Shown here piece by piece: positions 22,409 through 35,947 of a stretch of 64,000 nucleotides of DNA. Location of the stretch: assembly GCA_026686845.1 (NCBI GenBank), contig JAIVEN010000013.1, positions 12,978,001 to 13,042,000 on the forward strand, read 5' to 3'. The notes below the pieces were generated by a model, which saw only the letters and a list, made by a program, of their open reading frames with translations, ran no database searches and had not been told where the DNA came from. Source of the DNA: Adenanthera pavonina. Its lineage: Eukaryota; Streptophyta; Magnoliopsida; Fabales; Fabaceae. How positions within the stretch are numbered: position 1 is the first letter of the stretch; each line of letters begins with the position of its first letter. A program made the position numbers and the translations under genes.

Positions 22409-24269
22409 TGTTAGCAAGGCTGACTTCCCAAGAGGGGGGGTGAATTGGGAAGATTGAAATTTTTCTGCACAAAGTGAAGTAAGTGAAGATATCACAGTAT
22501 AATGAAAACAATGCGTAAAACAGAGCAAGCTGAAAAGTAAAGATAGGGAGAAGAAGACTCAGTAATTTATCCTGGTTCGGTCCTTCCACATGACCTACAT
22601 CCAGTCCCCAAGACACCTCTTGGGATTTATCCGCTATACAGCAAGAATTTCAATGGGCTTCTTGCAAAGGCCACAGTACACGAGTTTGCTCTGTTTCTGA
22701 GCTCTCTCAAACTCTCCAAGCACTTACACTGTGTGCTTCCCAATCCCCTTGTGAATATCCCTCACAAGTAAATCTATCTTCCAGATGAAGAGTAGATTGA
22801 TTACAATGAAATGACTCTCTTGAAAGGAGTAGATATGAAAGTTTTGGTGCAAGTCTGGAAGTTAAGAGGGTAAAAGCTTTTGAGAAGAAAATTCAGCAGA
22901 GATTCAGTATATACAAGTTTGATTCGTTACCCATAACTTCAAGTGATGTTGTATTTATAGATTTAGGTCTCAAATATCCGTTAGAGACTAAATCTATCCG
23001 TTGGAGAAGTTATTCAACGGTTACTCTAAAAAAACTATCCGTTTACCAACCGCATTTAATGTTTCTGACATACTGAAATTCGAATTTCGGTTGGCCAACA
23101 GACGAATTTCGAAGGAATCGTAGATTAAAGCTTCCAACGTTACAGCATGAAGTTCGTCTGTTCATAAAGTGAAATTCGAATTTTGAAACTTACAAAACAT
23201 TTTCACAATGTGACATACGAATTTTCAAGAAGAAAGTTTTTCGGTTAAGTATGAACAGTGTTTTCAATTTTCTACAGTGCCTTCGAAATTCGAATTTTGG
23301 ATCCCCAAAATTCGTCTGTTCATTGAACTAAAAAGGGCCACAGTAGATAACTTTCTTTGAAATTCGAATTTTGGAAAGGGAAAATTCGTCTGTCAGAGAA
23401 ACTCTTTTCAGACTCATCTTGTCATTCGAATGTTGCAAGTTCTTATCATTCGTTTGTCAATGTTTCATTTAAATAGACTTAAGAACTTAGCTTCTGAAAT
23501 TCGAATTTCAATGTTCAAAGTTCGTCTGTCAGAGAGCAGTTTTGAAACTTAAATCACTTTTGATCTCAGATGAACTTTAACATAGTTACAGACGAATTTC
23601 TTCAGTTTTCTCAAATTTTGTTTTGCTTGAAATTCGAATTTTGAGAACTCAAAGTTCGTCTGTTGTAAAGAAGCATCTTTCAGACTTATATGAAAATTCG
23701 AATGTTGCAACTTCAAAATTCGTCTGTCAGAGAGCATTTTTCAAACTGAATTTCGTTTTGATTTCAGATGCACTTTATCATAGTTTCAGACGAATTTCTT
23801 TGATTTTCACAAACTTCATTTTACTTGAAATTCGAATTTTGAAAGTGTGAAGTTCGTCTGTTACAAAGGCCTCTTTTCATACTAGATGAAAATTTGAATT
23901 TTGAACAACCAAAATTCGTCTGACAGAGAGCAGTCTCTTCAGACTTATTCAGTTTTAGCTTGAAATTCGAATTTCCAAAGGCAAAGTTCGAATTTCTAAC
24001 TTGACAGTTCAGTTTAAACTTTCAACCTTCGTCTATTTGAAGGTATTTTTCAAATGTTCAAAGATTTAACATAAAATCAAAGTTTGAAAACATCTTTTCT
24101 TCAAATCAAAATCTTTTACCCAATTATATCAAAAACTAAAGATCCTACAAAAGATCTAACAACATATACTCAGTTAATCTTCACTTGAACCAGCTTTGTT
24201 CTTCTTTGATATCTTCAATCCAAGCTCTTGGGTGTTGGTTTTAACATCATCAAAACTCTTGATTCAACA
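22409..24269 (-). repeat. 5' LTR of element 2 (1861 bp)
   Basis: It has the same ends and length as 12145-14005. TATA box TATAAATA is at 22952-22959 (minus). The palindrome array spans about 23093-24000 with the perfect unit 23291-23314. Differences from the 3' LTR are scattered single bases; several are C/T or G/A changes in CG of the array. Confidence 0.96.
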
Positions 24270-24274
24270 ACATG

Positions 24275-25744
24275 AAGTATATGATTGGGCTACGAGGTTG
24301 AGAAGGCCCATATGCCCAAAGAAGATGGCTCCATTGAAATCATGGACCGTACAATTTGATAAAGAAAATAAATTTTTCAAATTATTTTGGTTAACTTTTA
24401 TGAGGGACCAATTGCATGTCATGTTCTTTACCCAAAGAGAAGTCCATGATGATGCATGTTGATGATGTCCCTGAAGGCAAAGCATATATGTTTGAATAAA
24501 ACATTTAATGGCTCCACAAAAGAATTTTGGCATGAAATTTTTATGCACAAAACTACACAATGCTGTGAAATATATATAATTTCTTTTTCGTAATGGGTGT
24601 AGATATAGTGAATGAATTATGAACATGTTGGAGTTTTTATTCCCCACACATATATACATATACCAAAATCATTTACGGAATTTGTAAGCTTTTTCAAACT
24701 ATTGAGATGTATGATCTATGTTTCAATGTGGTTTTGGATTATATGTTTGCAATTTTGATCACTATAAATAATTTTCTACAGATGTTAATTTGTAAAATAT
24801 ATTATGATATTTTAATCCATATTTTGGAAGAGATGTGCCAAATTGATTTACTTGATTCTTATGATGATATTTACTCTCACTATATAATAACCTAAATCTG
24901 TGCTCACAGCATAGAGTATTTATCTGATAAATTGCATATTTTTATTGAGTTGTATGAGTGAGCAGAGTTTATTTGGGAACACTATTAAATTTCATTCATG
25001 ATTAGTGGGAGTGTTACAATTTCCTTGTGGATAGTATCATGAGCTTCTGTAAGGGAAAGAAAGAATTGATTCCTATGAATGGCTTTTCATAGATTGCTAC
25101 AAGTGATTACCACCAAAGTAGGATCGTTTATGTTGATTTGTGGAATTTCCTTTGTAGTTTGAGGAATGCTTCAGATTATTTCACTTAGTTACCTACCCAA
25201 AGGGGGTTACTGTGTGTTGTAATTAGAAGTTGATATGGGATGAAGTTATTAGGGAATGAATGGTTTAGGATATCTATCTGTACAAAGCGGATAGGTGTTT
25301 AAACCTAGTATATTTTCATTTATTAACTCATTTGGGGTTTTGATCATGGTTGCAACCTTGAATTGTACATTCTTCCTAAGGGGAATGTACTATTATTCTA
25401 GCCTCATTATAATAGCTTATTGAAGCTACGTACATTGCTTTTGTTGTTCTAATAAATTCCTTATTTATCTTACAGTCACATTTTTATGAATATATGTTTT
25501 GTTTCAATTGAGGTTTTGACTTGATCCAATTTTTTAAGATATTGTTGCAAGACATTGAACTTTTATGAAATGACTTTAAATTAGTTGTAGTAAAGTTAGT
25601 GGGAGTTATTAACTTAGTTTTAAAATTGATAATAAAGATTTTTTCTATGTACCATATTTTAAAAGAAATTTAAGTTTCTTATTTAAGCAAAGTTGTTTCT
25701 TATTTTCCTTTTTATTAATGGAAAAATAGATTTGATATTGAATT
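24275..25744. other. unassigned AT-rich sequence right of element 2
   Basis: No gene recognised. The phrase TTAGTGGGAG occurs near 25002 and 25598, and again near 28960. At 25002 it is followed by TGTTACAA, which could be a polypurine tract and LTR start of an old copia element. No matching LTR end or coding domain could be paired with it. The frame at 24264-24659 (minus) has no family features. Confidence 0.4.
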
Positions 25745-28572
25745 TGTAATATCAAGATTTTTAGGGCTATATAAAAATGTGATTACAAAGTGCCCTGCAT
25801 AAATATGAGAAAATGGATGGTTGGAAAAGATGTGATATTAATATGCTGAATGAATACCATAAAGGAAAAAATGGTAAATTTCCATATTGGGTCCATACTT
25901 GTAATTAATTCAAAATTGGGTCTTAAGTGTAATAAAAGAGAAATTTGGGTCCTTTCCTTGTAATTTCCAAAATTTTGAAAATTCAATATAGATGTCAAAA
26001 TGAACCTTTTGACATAATGACCTAACAGAATAATGTATTGAGCCAAATAAATCAATTTGAAAAGAAATATACTAAAAAATGGACTAGAAATTTAACCAAA
26101 AAAAAAAAGAAAAAGTATTGTGGGCTCTACGAAATTGGTAAAGTTAAAAGAAAAGTATACGGGCCTCATATAAAATACTGTTTGGGATAGGATATTGAAT
26201 TAAATGCATATCCCAAAATAGTTTATTTTTGTGTACTTAAAGGAAAAAACAATATTAGAAAATATTGTAAAAAGTACCGTTAACTATCTAAATAAAAGTA
26301 ACAGTAAGATATATCTCAACTAGGAAAAATATGCACTTTATGGGACACATAATCTCCTCCTATTTAAATAATTATTTTATTAATTATGATGTCATGGCTT
26401 ATGTAATTTGACAAGACACTTGGACAAATATTATGCATTCTTTCTGGCTATAAATAAGTGTTCTCCCCTCCTACTCACTTCACAATTTCGGCCAAGCATG
26501 GAATAGAAAGAGAAGTTTCAATTTTAGTGATAGAAAGAGAGGAAGAAGATGGAGAAAAATCTTGAAGACTAAGAAGTAAGTTTGAGGTAAGTATTCTCCT
26601 TTAATTCCAAGTAATTTGGTGTAAGTTTGGTTAGGATTTTGGAAGCTTTCCCTCACTAAGCTTCTTTATGTTTCAGCCATGAGGGATTAATATGTGAGGG
26701 GTATATTTTTATGAAGCCAAGTTAAGAGGAAGCATGGAGATGGTGTAAGAAAGTAGGTTAGTATGAGTTTTAAGCAAGTTGCATTGAAATTCCTCCTCTG
26801 GCTTATTTAAAGGGTGGTTTTGGCAAAGCTAAAAGAAAAGGAAGGAGTTGGAATTTCAAACAACTAATTGTAGAAATGAATTTCTTATGCAAAAATTAGT
26901 AAAAGAGAGGTTATGGTTTCATGAATAAGTTAAAGATGCAAAATATGAAAATTTAAGGTATATGGTTTAGCCAAGAGGAAAGTTAACCTTAGCATTGGAA
27001 TTTGATAATTCTAGTGAGATCCTAGGGTCCAAAATAGTCAAGAAAGGCCAAGGGATTAATATTAAAAGTTAGCTTGCAAAATTTGAAAAGTTAGGGTTTC
27101 AACTAAACCTTAAGAAAGTCCCTTGAGAATAAGTTAACTTAGCATGGTTTTCTTAATAATGAGATTTGGGATGAACAAAACTTTTCTACTAAGTATTCCT
27201 TGACAACGGAGATGGAATTCCCATTGCACGTCTCCATTTTTTTTGGTAGCAAGCATTCAAAAGGATCTAAGCAAGTTGATTTAAGTTTAAAAAGAAAAGA
27301 TTAAAGCTCTTAGGTAGTATTACTTGCCTTACTTTTATGTTATTGCACAATATTTATGCTTGTTTTATGATATGATAATATGTTTATTGTACTGGCTGGT
27401 TGTTTATTTGATGAGGACTAAGTCCAAGATGTCTTATTTCTATTATGCTGCTGAAACTTTTATGGCCAACATGGTATTTTAAATGCTTTATGCTATTGTG
27501 TAATTTTTTCAAATGTTTTTCATATAATGTCATGATATAATTATAAGCAAGTTTACTATTAAGATGTCCAATCTCATCCTTCCAAGTATTAACTATGCTA
27601 GGTAGTAGAAATGTAACTAACGATGGTTTAAGTGAAGAATAAATTGATGGGGGCAAGGCAATGATCATAAACTTCCAATGAAGTAATGATCTTCAAGCAT
27701 GCTTGCAAATTATATAAGAATGATGTAATTAATATATTATAATCTTATATGATGTATAGGAAAGTATGCTGGATGATGTTAAGTAATGAAATGAGAAAGA
27801 GATTAAAAAGTTATGAATTATCTCTTTATGCACAAGTTATGGCACATTAATGTTTGAGAAAGTTTAAGTATATTATGATAAAGGGAATAAGCCAAAATAT
27901 GACTCCTCTAGTTAGAGGAGCTTTATGATGAAATAGATTTTGTATAAATTGTCTAAGTACAATGTGAGTTATGGCTCATCAAAATTAAGAGTCAAAACTG
28001 GATAGTTATTAAGAACTGTATTTTTATTGTAAGTACTATTAAATTTGAAAGGCTATATAAAATTGAGTAATGCTCTTAAAATTCAGCCAATTTTATTTAT
28101 GGAAAGAGCAATGTCTCATGAACAAGATAGCACTGATTTGAATGCAATTGGAGCAAGGCAATAAAATATATGCATGTTTTTTCTAAAATTGTTTTAGTAA
28201 AGGATTGTTCTAACCCCTGATAATTTATGATAATGCTCTATCCTGTACAGGTAGAATAAATATACAAAATAAATATGATTAAAAAGTAAACAAGCAGAGC
28301 TTTCCAAATATATAAAAAATGCATGAATTGGCTTTGTATAAAATGAGAAATAAACTTCAAAATTTATGGGACCAAACCTAGAGAGAAACTGGAAGCATAA
28401 AATGAACGGTAAGGTTGGATGAATAAATTATACTAATTGATGTGTTTAAATTACAGTTCTTATTTTTCTCATAAAATTTAAGTTTTCTATTGGTTCAAGC
28501 TCTTAGGACCCCCTTTTTATATCCAAATGAGGCAGTATTCATGAGCAAGATATCCAAAGATGAGATGTGATA
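25745..28572 (-). mobile_element. solo LTR, TGTAACACC-related subfamily, minus orientation (2828 bp)
   Basis: It starts TGTAATATC and ends GATGTGATA, the complement of the family ends. The flanks are GAATT (25740-25744) and GAACT (28573-28577), a 5-bp duplication with one change. Its end shares GATATCCAAAGATGAGATGTGA with the copy ending at 34240. Inner landmarks such as GGGCTCTACGAAA and GGGATAGGATA are the reverse complement of landmarks in the plus-strand copies (compare 63425-63500). Confidence 0.72.
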
Positions 28573-29653
28573 GAACTCCCAAATTGTTGGTTATAGATAT
28601 TTGATATATGACTTTCATAAATTTTCTTTGGTTGATGATAGTATTTCTTTATCTTTAAATGTATAAGATGTTGTTCCTAAAAGGCTTAAGGGAAAAATGG
28701 TATGCTCTTAAAAAATTCAGAATTTTTTAAATTGAGTATTCACCATGATAATAGTGTGCAGGTGGTTTTACTAAGAATGGTAAAACTTCTTGTGATTTTG
28801 AGCATATAAAGGCCTTGTGGGAGACAACAAAATAATCGTTAAGTATATTGACAAAGATTATATGCAAGTTGATATATTAATTAAAGGACTTATGCCCCTA
28901 GGTTTAGTAAAAGTATATTAAGAATTTAAGCATTGTGAGTTCTTTTGATTTATTTGATTAGTGGGAGTTTGAGCCTTGTGGTATTTTCTTGTCATGTTGA
29001 ATTGATTTTTGAAAACCTTTAATCTTTGAAGGATGTGAATTATATATTTTTGAGCAATTGATTATGCACTGAACTTTGTTATATTTATGTGTACCTATTG
29101 GTATACATATTGAAAAGTTTTGAACTCGGTATGAGATGGGACCGTTATGCCAATTGTCAACACCATGTTGGAGTTCAAGCATAATGATAATATTAATTGC
29201 AAAATTTTGAAACTCAACATTGTTGGGGACCACTATGCCAGTGGTTGACGCCATATTGGAGTTAAGGCATGATGGTTTTGACAAACCATGAAATTTCTTT
29301 AGCTATAAGGCATTTGAGAAAAAATTGTGAGGATTGATAAAGAAAATAGTAGTTTGGCTATCGGATCACATGGCATGCTATTTTCTTGCTACACTCCACA
29401 CGAATGACTAGTTGATGAAGTCAGTAAATATTTGTAACCATAGAATAGCGTATGTCAATAAGGGACATTACAATCACTAAGATACAATATTGACTGTCTT
29501 TAGTTGGATGGAGTCACATTTTAGATATCATATATTGGATCATGTATTTTAAAATGTGGCCACATTACACAATTAGTCATTAGCCTTAGAGTCGTTTTCA
29601 AAATAAAATGTTTTTTTTTAATTGCACAATTGATTTTGCCAAAGTGGGAGAAT
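28573..29653 (+). pseudogene. decayed copia-like 3' end with polypurine tract
   Basis: Around 28850-28915 the + strand can be read as a worn copia RNase H tail (VDILIKGLMPLGL, like the usual ADxLTKGL ending). At 29640-29653 the sequence AAAGTGGGAGAA precedes TGTTATAAT, the usual form of a copia polypurine tract and LTR start. It also contains an imperfect duplication of about 72 bp (29115-29186 and 29202-29274). Stops in every frame show it is dead. The copia reading is tentative. Confidence 0.35.
29115..29274. repeat. imperfect direct duplication, unit about 72 bp
   Basis: The two copies share GGGACC(A/G) followed by TATGCCA, and a TTGGAGTT(C/A)A(A)G block with CATAATG or CATGATG, about 88 bp apart. 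Confidence 0.6.
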
Positions 29654-30562
29654 GTTATAATTTTTAATTAGGCTTCAAACAGTTGTAATTTTGATTTTGT
29701 GAAAAATGGGATAAACCATGATAAGAATAACAAAAAGAAAGAGTTTGTAAAGGAAAAGATAATCTTGCTTCAATACTCCCCCGATCTCTTTTCTTTCTCT
29801 CTATAAATTACTCACAGTTACTCCCAGATGTGTTTGAACTGTGTTCTTTGGCCTCCAAGAGCATTTTTGAATGTCCCCTATATGTTTCTACCGTATCTCC
29901 TTTTATCAAAAAAGTCTAGAAGCCCATAAAACCCAAAATATCACAAAAACACGTAAAAGATAAGTCAGGCATATGAGAGAAGCTGGCGCCAACTCCAACA
30001 ATTTCTTCTCTACCCGGCGCCATCTCAATGCGTCTTTCTTCCTTTTCATGAACTCACCCTGATGCTGGCTGGGTGTCCTCAAACCCTACGCCAGATCATC
30101 TCGCTACAATTTTTCTCCTTTGCCTCCTCACCTATGGCTAGGTGAGGGAATTACTTGGGAATGGGTGAATTAGCTCTTATACTTTTTGCTTCAACTTTTT
30201 GACTAAATGCATCTCAAAATCCTCATAAATATTCTTGCGATGTAAATATATTCCAAGTTATGCAGAATCATTCTAAAAAGTATCAAATCACAATATTCTG
30301 GGATGAAAATACATATAAAATATGGGTATTTTGTAGGCATAAAATAGATACATCAAAATACCATAGGATGAATGGCTAATAGTGTCTTCCAAAAAAGGGG
30401 CCATTCACTTGAAGATGATAAACATCTAATAGATGCACAATGAATCACTAAGACAAGTAGATAGAGAAGAACCACATTGGTGTAACCAAGTGATATATGA
30501 ATAACCCCTTAGCCTTGAACAAATAAGATAGATTTCAAAAAGAAAAGCACAAATAGGCTAAG
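29654..30562. other. possible old LTR and unassigned sequence
   Basis: It starts TGTTATAAT after a polypurine-like tract and has a TATA-like CTATAAATTACTC near 29800, so it may be an LTR. I could not find its end. A less AT-rich patch with two GGCGCCA motifs lies near 29985-30025. No gene recognised. Confidence 0.35.
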
Positions 30563-31189
30563 TGGTAGAGATCAAGGAGGTGTTTTAAAGATTCTTAGAT
30601 ACTGCCCATATGATCCCTTATAAGCAATTTTTATGTTCTTTTTGTTTAAATTTTATTTATTTATTTTGTGGGCTTTCAATTTGTATTTTCTTGGAGCCAA
30701 AATCATTGGTTAAATTTAAATTAGGATAAAGAAAATCTATTAGATATCTTTTAAGAATATTTCATAGATTTAAGGAGATTATTTAATAGTGTTAGGATTA
30801 GAATACCAATTTGTTTAAATTTTTGTTTTTATTTCTTGGGTTTTTTTATAATTAGATATATCTTTTAGATATTTTAGATCTAATAGGATTACTTGAGTCC
30901 TAAGTATTCATAGTTTCTTTAGGATTATGTTTTTCTTATTTTGCCTCTATAAAAGTCTATATGTAATACATATTCTTCATAGATGAATTGAATAGTATTG
31001 AGTATTCTGAGTTATTCGCCTAAACTCTTCTATTTTCTTCTTTCCCTTGAGTTCTCTCTCTTTCTGCTTCTTGTCTCTTTCTTTATGTCCCTTCCCTTCC
31101 CTTCCCTGTACTGTATTTCTCCCTTTTCAGTTCTTTCTTTTCTATGTTCTCCATCTCTCTACCCTATCCGCTCCCCTATCCATATATCA
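30563..31189 (+). repeat. LTR A of the tandem element
   Basis: TATA-like CTATAAAAG is near 30948, followed by a long pyrimidine-rich leader (CTTTC and CCTTCCC runs). It ends CATATATCA just before the worn primer site at 31192. Confidence 0.72.
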
Positions 31190-31576
31190 TTTGGTACCAA
31201 AGTTAGGTTCTGAAATTCAAGTTTATCCTTTCCTTGTCTTTTATGTTCTTTCATCTTTTTCTTGATTGTTCTTTTCTTGTGTCCATCTTCATCTTCTTTA
31301 TTTTCCACTTTCTTGTGTCTTATTTTGTATTGCTTCTTATCACCATCTCACCACCTTCTCCATCTCCATAACTTGTTCTCCTTGTCTTTCATTTGTGTTT
31401 ATGAAGTTATTAAAAAAAAATAGAGCAGAAAAAAATGGGTGATAAAAAATGTGTTTTTATATTCATATATATGACAAAACAAAAGCATATGTAGAGATTG
31501 AAGAAAAAGAAATGCATCCAAGTTAACCCTTAGGTGGCAAAGGTTCAAGGATAAATCTTTTTGAGGAAAGGGGGAC

Positions 31577-34240
31577 TATAACATCATGATTTTCGGGATT
31601 ATGTAAAATGAAATTATGTCATGAGGATGTATAGGACTATGCAAAAGATGATTATGATATGCCCAAAGAATGATTATGAAGTATTTAAGAGGATAATAAT
31701 TATGTGCTTTAACTGGAATTAAAGAAAAGTATAGACTAAAAAGGTATAGCATAAATATGATGCTATAATATGAAAATGTGATAAATAGTCTAAAAAAAAG
31801 GACACTATGGGCCCACAAAAGGCTAATAAAGTAAGAAAAAGTTATGTGGATGCCATATATGGATCAATTGGGATAAGATATTACGGTAATTTTATATCCC
31901 AATATAGTTAAAACTGGTGTCCCAATAATAATAATGTATATTGCTAAAGTAGCTTTATTTGTTCAAACTGGTCTAGGATATATCTAGATAAATAAAAATA
32001 CAATATTTTTAGACCAAAATGCCCTCAAATTCATGCTCAACAAGCAGCACATGATGAAATGGCATTTATTTAATATTTTCAATGAAAAATCAAGAATCTT
32101 CAAGAACTTTAGGTGGTAAAAATTCATTGGTTGCAAAATTTTAAATATAGACCCTCTTAGCCTTGTCTTCAATGTGTGAGACATAAGGGAAAGAGAGGGA
32201 GCAGCAGCACAAGCATAAGAAAGGAAGGAATCAATGTGAAGAGCAAGGGAGAAAGAGGGAAAAGAAAAAGAGAAGGGAAAAGGTAAGAAAATTCCTCTCT
32301 TAAACTCTAGTGATTCTACTTTGAGTTTATGGCAGTTTAAGATAGTTCAAGATGAGTTTCTCCTCTCATCTTATGCTATAAATTTTGTCCATAACCAAGG
32401 GTGTGAGGGAAGAAAGGTTTTCTTGCATTAAATTGTAGAGAAAGTGTAAGAAAATACCAAAGGAACAAGTTTTAGTGTGATTGAAAGCAAATGTTTGAAA
32501 ATCACTTTCTTCCTCTTCAAACCCTTATTTTGGCCATGTGTAAAAGTGAGTAGGAGTTGGATTTTCAAGGATTTGATGTTAGAAATAGATTCCTCAAGAT
32601 TGAAAACCTTAAGGACAAGTATTGGAATCTTGAGAGAGGCAAAAATGAGAAATATGAATTTTTAGGGTTTAAGAATGAACTTTAAAAGAACCATGAAGAA
32701 TTAGATTATTTAGCATCGTTATATGGTTATTTCTAGGCTTAGGAAGATGCAAGAAGTGATTGGGAAAGGATCCATGTAAGTGGATTCAAGTTTAAAAAGA
32801 AAAGCATAAAGCTCCAAGGTAGTATTCTTGTCTTACTTTTATATTTTGTGCAATTATGTTTTAAGCATGTTTTATGAAATAATTATGTTACCATGTTGTT
32901 GCTTTGATTATTTATTGGATTGGCTGGCTTTTTATGTAATAAGGACTTTCATTGGGATGTCATGTTTTTAAGCCATTATGCTGCTGAAATTTTTATAGCC
33001 AACATGGTATTTTCATGTGTTTTTAATGAATTGTCCAATGCTATGAATGTTTTTATGAAATGTAATGATGTTTAGTATGTGTAAGTTTACTACTAAGAAG
33101 CCCTTTCTCATTCTCCTAAGTACTAATCATGCTAGGTATGATGTAAAGCAATGAATGAAAGCAAAGGAAAGAAGAAGTTGATAAGAACAAGCTAATGTCT
33201 ATGATAGTTAAGGATGTTTGTTCATTAAGCATGTCATGTAAGGTATTGATGTAAAGTTAAATTAGCACATATAATACTTCAAGTATGATGTTATATGTTG
33301 TATAGAAAGGCATGTTAAATTATGATTGAATTAAGAAATGAGATTGAGAATAAGAAAAGTACGTATGAATTTTCTATCATCAAGTTATGGCATGTAATTA
33401 TTTAGAAATGTTATAGCATGGCATGATAAAGAGAATGAGCCAAATGAGATTCCTTAAGTTAGAGGATACGATAAGCTTTATGATGAAATAGATTATGTTT
33501 ATTTTGGTTAATGGAATATGTTATATGGCTCAAAGTTTTGATGTTAATAAAGTAAAAATAGTTTACTGAAGAATGTCCAGAATTATGACTAAATCTGGAA
33601 CAATGCATAAAATTGTGTAGGGTTCCAAAAATTTAGTGGTTGGTATGTACAAAAAGATCCATGTCTTGACTTTAATATGCCACTATTTGAATACTTTTGG
33701 AGTTATATAAATGAAGTTATATGTGTTTTCCCAAAACTATTCCAATAATGAATACTTCTGACCCTAGTGGATTTAAAATGATTCTTTGCTTTGTACGTGT
33801 TGAATAATATGTACAAAATAAATATGACTAGAAAATAGACATGTAGGGTTTTGAAATGGTATAAAGAAATCATGAAATAACTGTGTAAATTATAAGAAAT
33901 ATTTTTTTTAAATTAGGGGTTAGAACAAGATAGACACTGGAAACAGGGGAATGAACAGTAATATTCAAGGAATAACTGTACAACTTGGACTAATGAAATG
34001 CCATTTTCTTATTTTTCCAATAAATTGTGCACAATTTTTAGAGACTTGAACCATAATGAAAGAACTTTTGGGCATTTAGTTATGAATTTTCAAAGTTCGC
34101 TACGCAATGTGATGACCAGTAAACAAAAAGTAAATTTTAAAATCTCAAGTTTTTCAATGATTCAAGATCTCCAGAGTCTCTTTTCTGAATACAAATGAGG
34201 TAGTATTCATGGGAAAGATATCCAAAGATGAGATGTGACA
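31577..34240 (-). mobile_element. solo LTR, TGTAACACC-related subfamily, minus orientation (2664 bp)
   Basis: It starts TATAACATC and ends GATGTGACA. The flanks are GGGAC (31572-31576) and GGGAA (34241-34245), a 5-bp duplication with one change. Removing it restores the polypurine tract to the LTR B junction of the tandem element. The reverse complement of 31800-32020 matches the 42960-43150 part of the plus-strand copy (landmarks: the 'ATATCCCAAT' and 'TATCTAGATA' blocks). Confidence 0.78.
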
Positions 34241-34245
34241 GGGAA

Positions 34246-34925
34246 TGATGGAGATCAATGAGGCAATTCAAAGATTCTTAGGTACGACCCACATGATCTC
34301 TTATAAGGAATTTTTATGTCTTTTATATTTAAATTTTATTTACTTATTTTGTTGGCTTCCAATTTGTATTTTATTGAAGCCAAAGTCATTGCCTATATTT
34401 AAATTAGGATAAATAAAATCTATTATATATCCTTTAAGGTTCATAGATTTAAAGAGGTTTTTTAGTAGTGTTAGGATTAAAATATCATTTTTATTATTTT
34501 TTTTTTCAATTTTCATTTTTATTTTTAAGATTTTTATAATTAGACATATCTTCTAGATTTCTTATATTTAATAGGATTACTTAAGTCCCAAGTATTTCAA
34601 GTTTCTTTAGGAATAGCTTTTTCTTATTTTGCCTATATAAAGACCTTTATGTAATGCATATTCTTCATAGATAAATTGAATAGTATTGAGTATTCTGAGT
34701 TCTTGTCCTAAACCCATATATTTTCTTCCTCTCCCTTAAGTTCTCTCTTTCTACTTCTTGTCTCTTTCTTTATGTCCCTTCCCTTGCTTGTTCTATATTT
34801 CTCCCTTTTGAGTTCTTTCTTTTCTCTTTCTTTCTGTCTATCTTCTCTCTCAAATTCATCTGCGCCTCCTCCTACTATTCTCTATGTTCTCTATCTTCTA
34901 CCTTATCCCCACCCGTACTTATACA
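34246..34925 (+). repeat. LTR B of the tandem element
   Basis: It starts TGATGGAG and ends TATACA before the worn primer site at 34929. TATA-like GCCTATATAAAGACC is near 34630. Confidence 0.72.
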
Positions 34926-35318
34926 ATTTGGCATCAAAGTCAGGTTATAAAATTTAGCTTTATCCTTTCCTTGTGCTTTGTGTTCTTCCATCTTCTTATT
35001 TGTTCTTATCTTGTATCCATATTCGTCTTCTCTGTTTTCCACCTTCTTGTGTCTTGTTTTGTATTGCTTCTTATCATCATCTCACCACCTCCTCCATCTC
35101 CACATCTTGTTCTCCTTGTCTTCTCCTATTTGTGTTTGTGAATTTATTAAAAAAAAAACAAGGAGCAGAAAAAAGGCCTGATAAAAAAGTTAATGCTTTT
35201 ATATTCATATATATGACGAAGCAAAAATATATATGGAGAGTGAAGCAAATGAAATGCATCCAAGTTAACCTTAGGGTGGCAAAGATTCAAAGTTACATCT
35301 TTTTGAGGAAAGAGAGAA

Positions 35319-35947
35319 TAATGGAGATCAAGGAGGTAGTTTAAAGATTTTTAGGTAGTGCCTACATGATCCCTTATAAGAAATTTGTATGTCCTTTTTG
35401 CTTAAATTTTATTTATTTATCTTATTGCTTCCAATTTGTGTTTTTTTAAGCCAAAGTCATTAGTTAGATCTAAGTTAGGATAAATAAAATCTATTGAATA
35501 TCCTTTAAGGATATTTCATAGTTTTAAAGAAATTATTTAATAGTGTTAGGATTAAAATATCATCTTTATTATTTTTCTTTCAATTTTTATTTTTATTTTT
35601 AGTGTGTTTATAATTAAACATATCTTTTAGATTTCCTAAATTTAATAGGATCACTTGAGTCCCAAGTATTCCATGTTTCTTAAGGATTAGCTTTTTTTTA
35701 TTTTGCCTATATAAAGACCTCTATGTAATGCATATTTTTCATAGATGAATTAAATAGTATTGAGTATTCTAAGTTCATCTCCTAAACTCTTCTATTTTCT
35801 TCCTCTCCCTTGAGTTCTCTCTCTTTCTACTTCTTTTCTTTTTCTTTCTGTCCCTTCCCTTCCTTGTTCTGTATTTCTCCCTTTTGAGTTCTCTCTTTTC
35901 TCCCTCTTTTTGTCTATCCTCTTTCTCAAATTCTTCTACTCGTCCTC
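35319..35947 (+). repeat. LTR C of the tandem element, 3' end missing
   Basis: It starts TAATGGAG after GAGGAAAGAGAGAA and follows LTR B up to the CCTC near 35947, where the match stops. About 50-60 bp of the LTR end are absent. Confidence 0.68.

Larger units (their letters stand above)
12145..24269 (-). mobile_element. complete Sirevirus-like Ty1/copia retrotransposon, element 2 (12,125 bp)
   Basis: Two 1861-bp LTRs bound the element. A perfect target duplication ACATG flanks it (12140-12144 and 24270-24274). On the minus strand the order is 5' LTR, Met-tRNA primer site, gag, pol, spacer, ORF3, two polypurine tracts and 3' LTR. By eye the LTRs differ by about 12 substitutions and no indels, near 0.6%. 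At 1.3e-8 substitutions per site per year, a rate commonly used for plant LTRs, that is roughly a quarter of a million years. Gag and pol carry stops and a frameshift; ORF3 is uninterrupted. It is structurally complete but, as it stands, could move only with proteins supplied by another copy. Confidence 0.96.
30563..35947 (+). mobile_element. tandem non-autonomous LTR element: LTR-internal-LTR-internal-LTR
   Basis: Three copies of one LTR start at 30563, 34246 and 35319 (TGATGGAGATC or variants). The first two end in CA at about 31189 and 34925. Each is followed by a worn Met-tRNA primer site (TGGTACCAAAGT at 31192, TGGCATCAAAGT at 34929). Only about 390 bp of internal DNA then lead to a polypurine tract (GAGGAAAGRGRGAA) and the next LTR. 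The third LTR breaks off near 35947. The internal DNA has no coding capacity. A solo LTR (31577-34240) sits between the first polypurine tract and the second LTR. The design is that of TRIM/LARD-type parasites, with longer LTRs (627-680 bp) than classic TRIMs. Confidence 0.75.

Noticed and set aside
24264..24659. 131-codon minus-strand frame beside element 2
   Set aside because: It spans the element boundary and has no recognisable domain or promoter context.
31047..31265. Hydrophobic small protein
   Set aside because: It is a translation of the pyrimidine-rich leader of LTR A; similar frames recur in LTR B because of the repeat.
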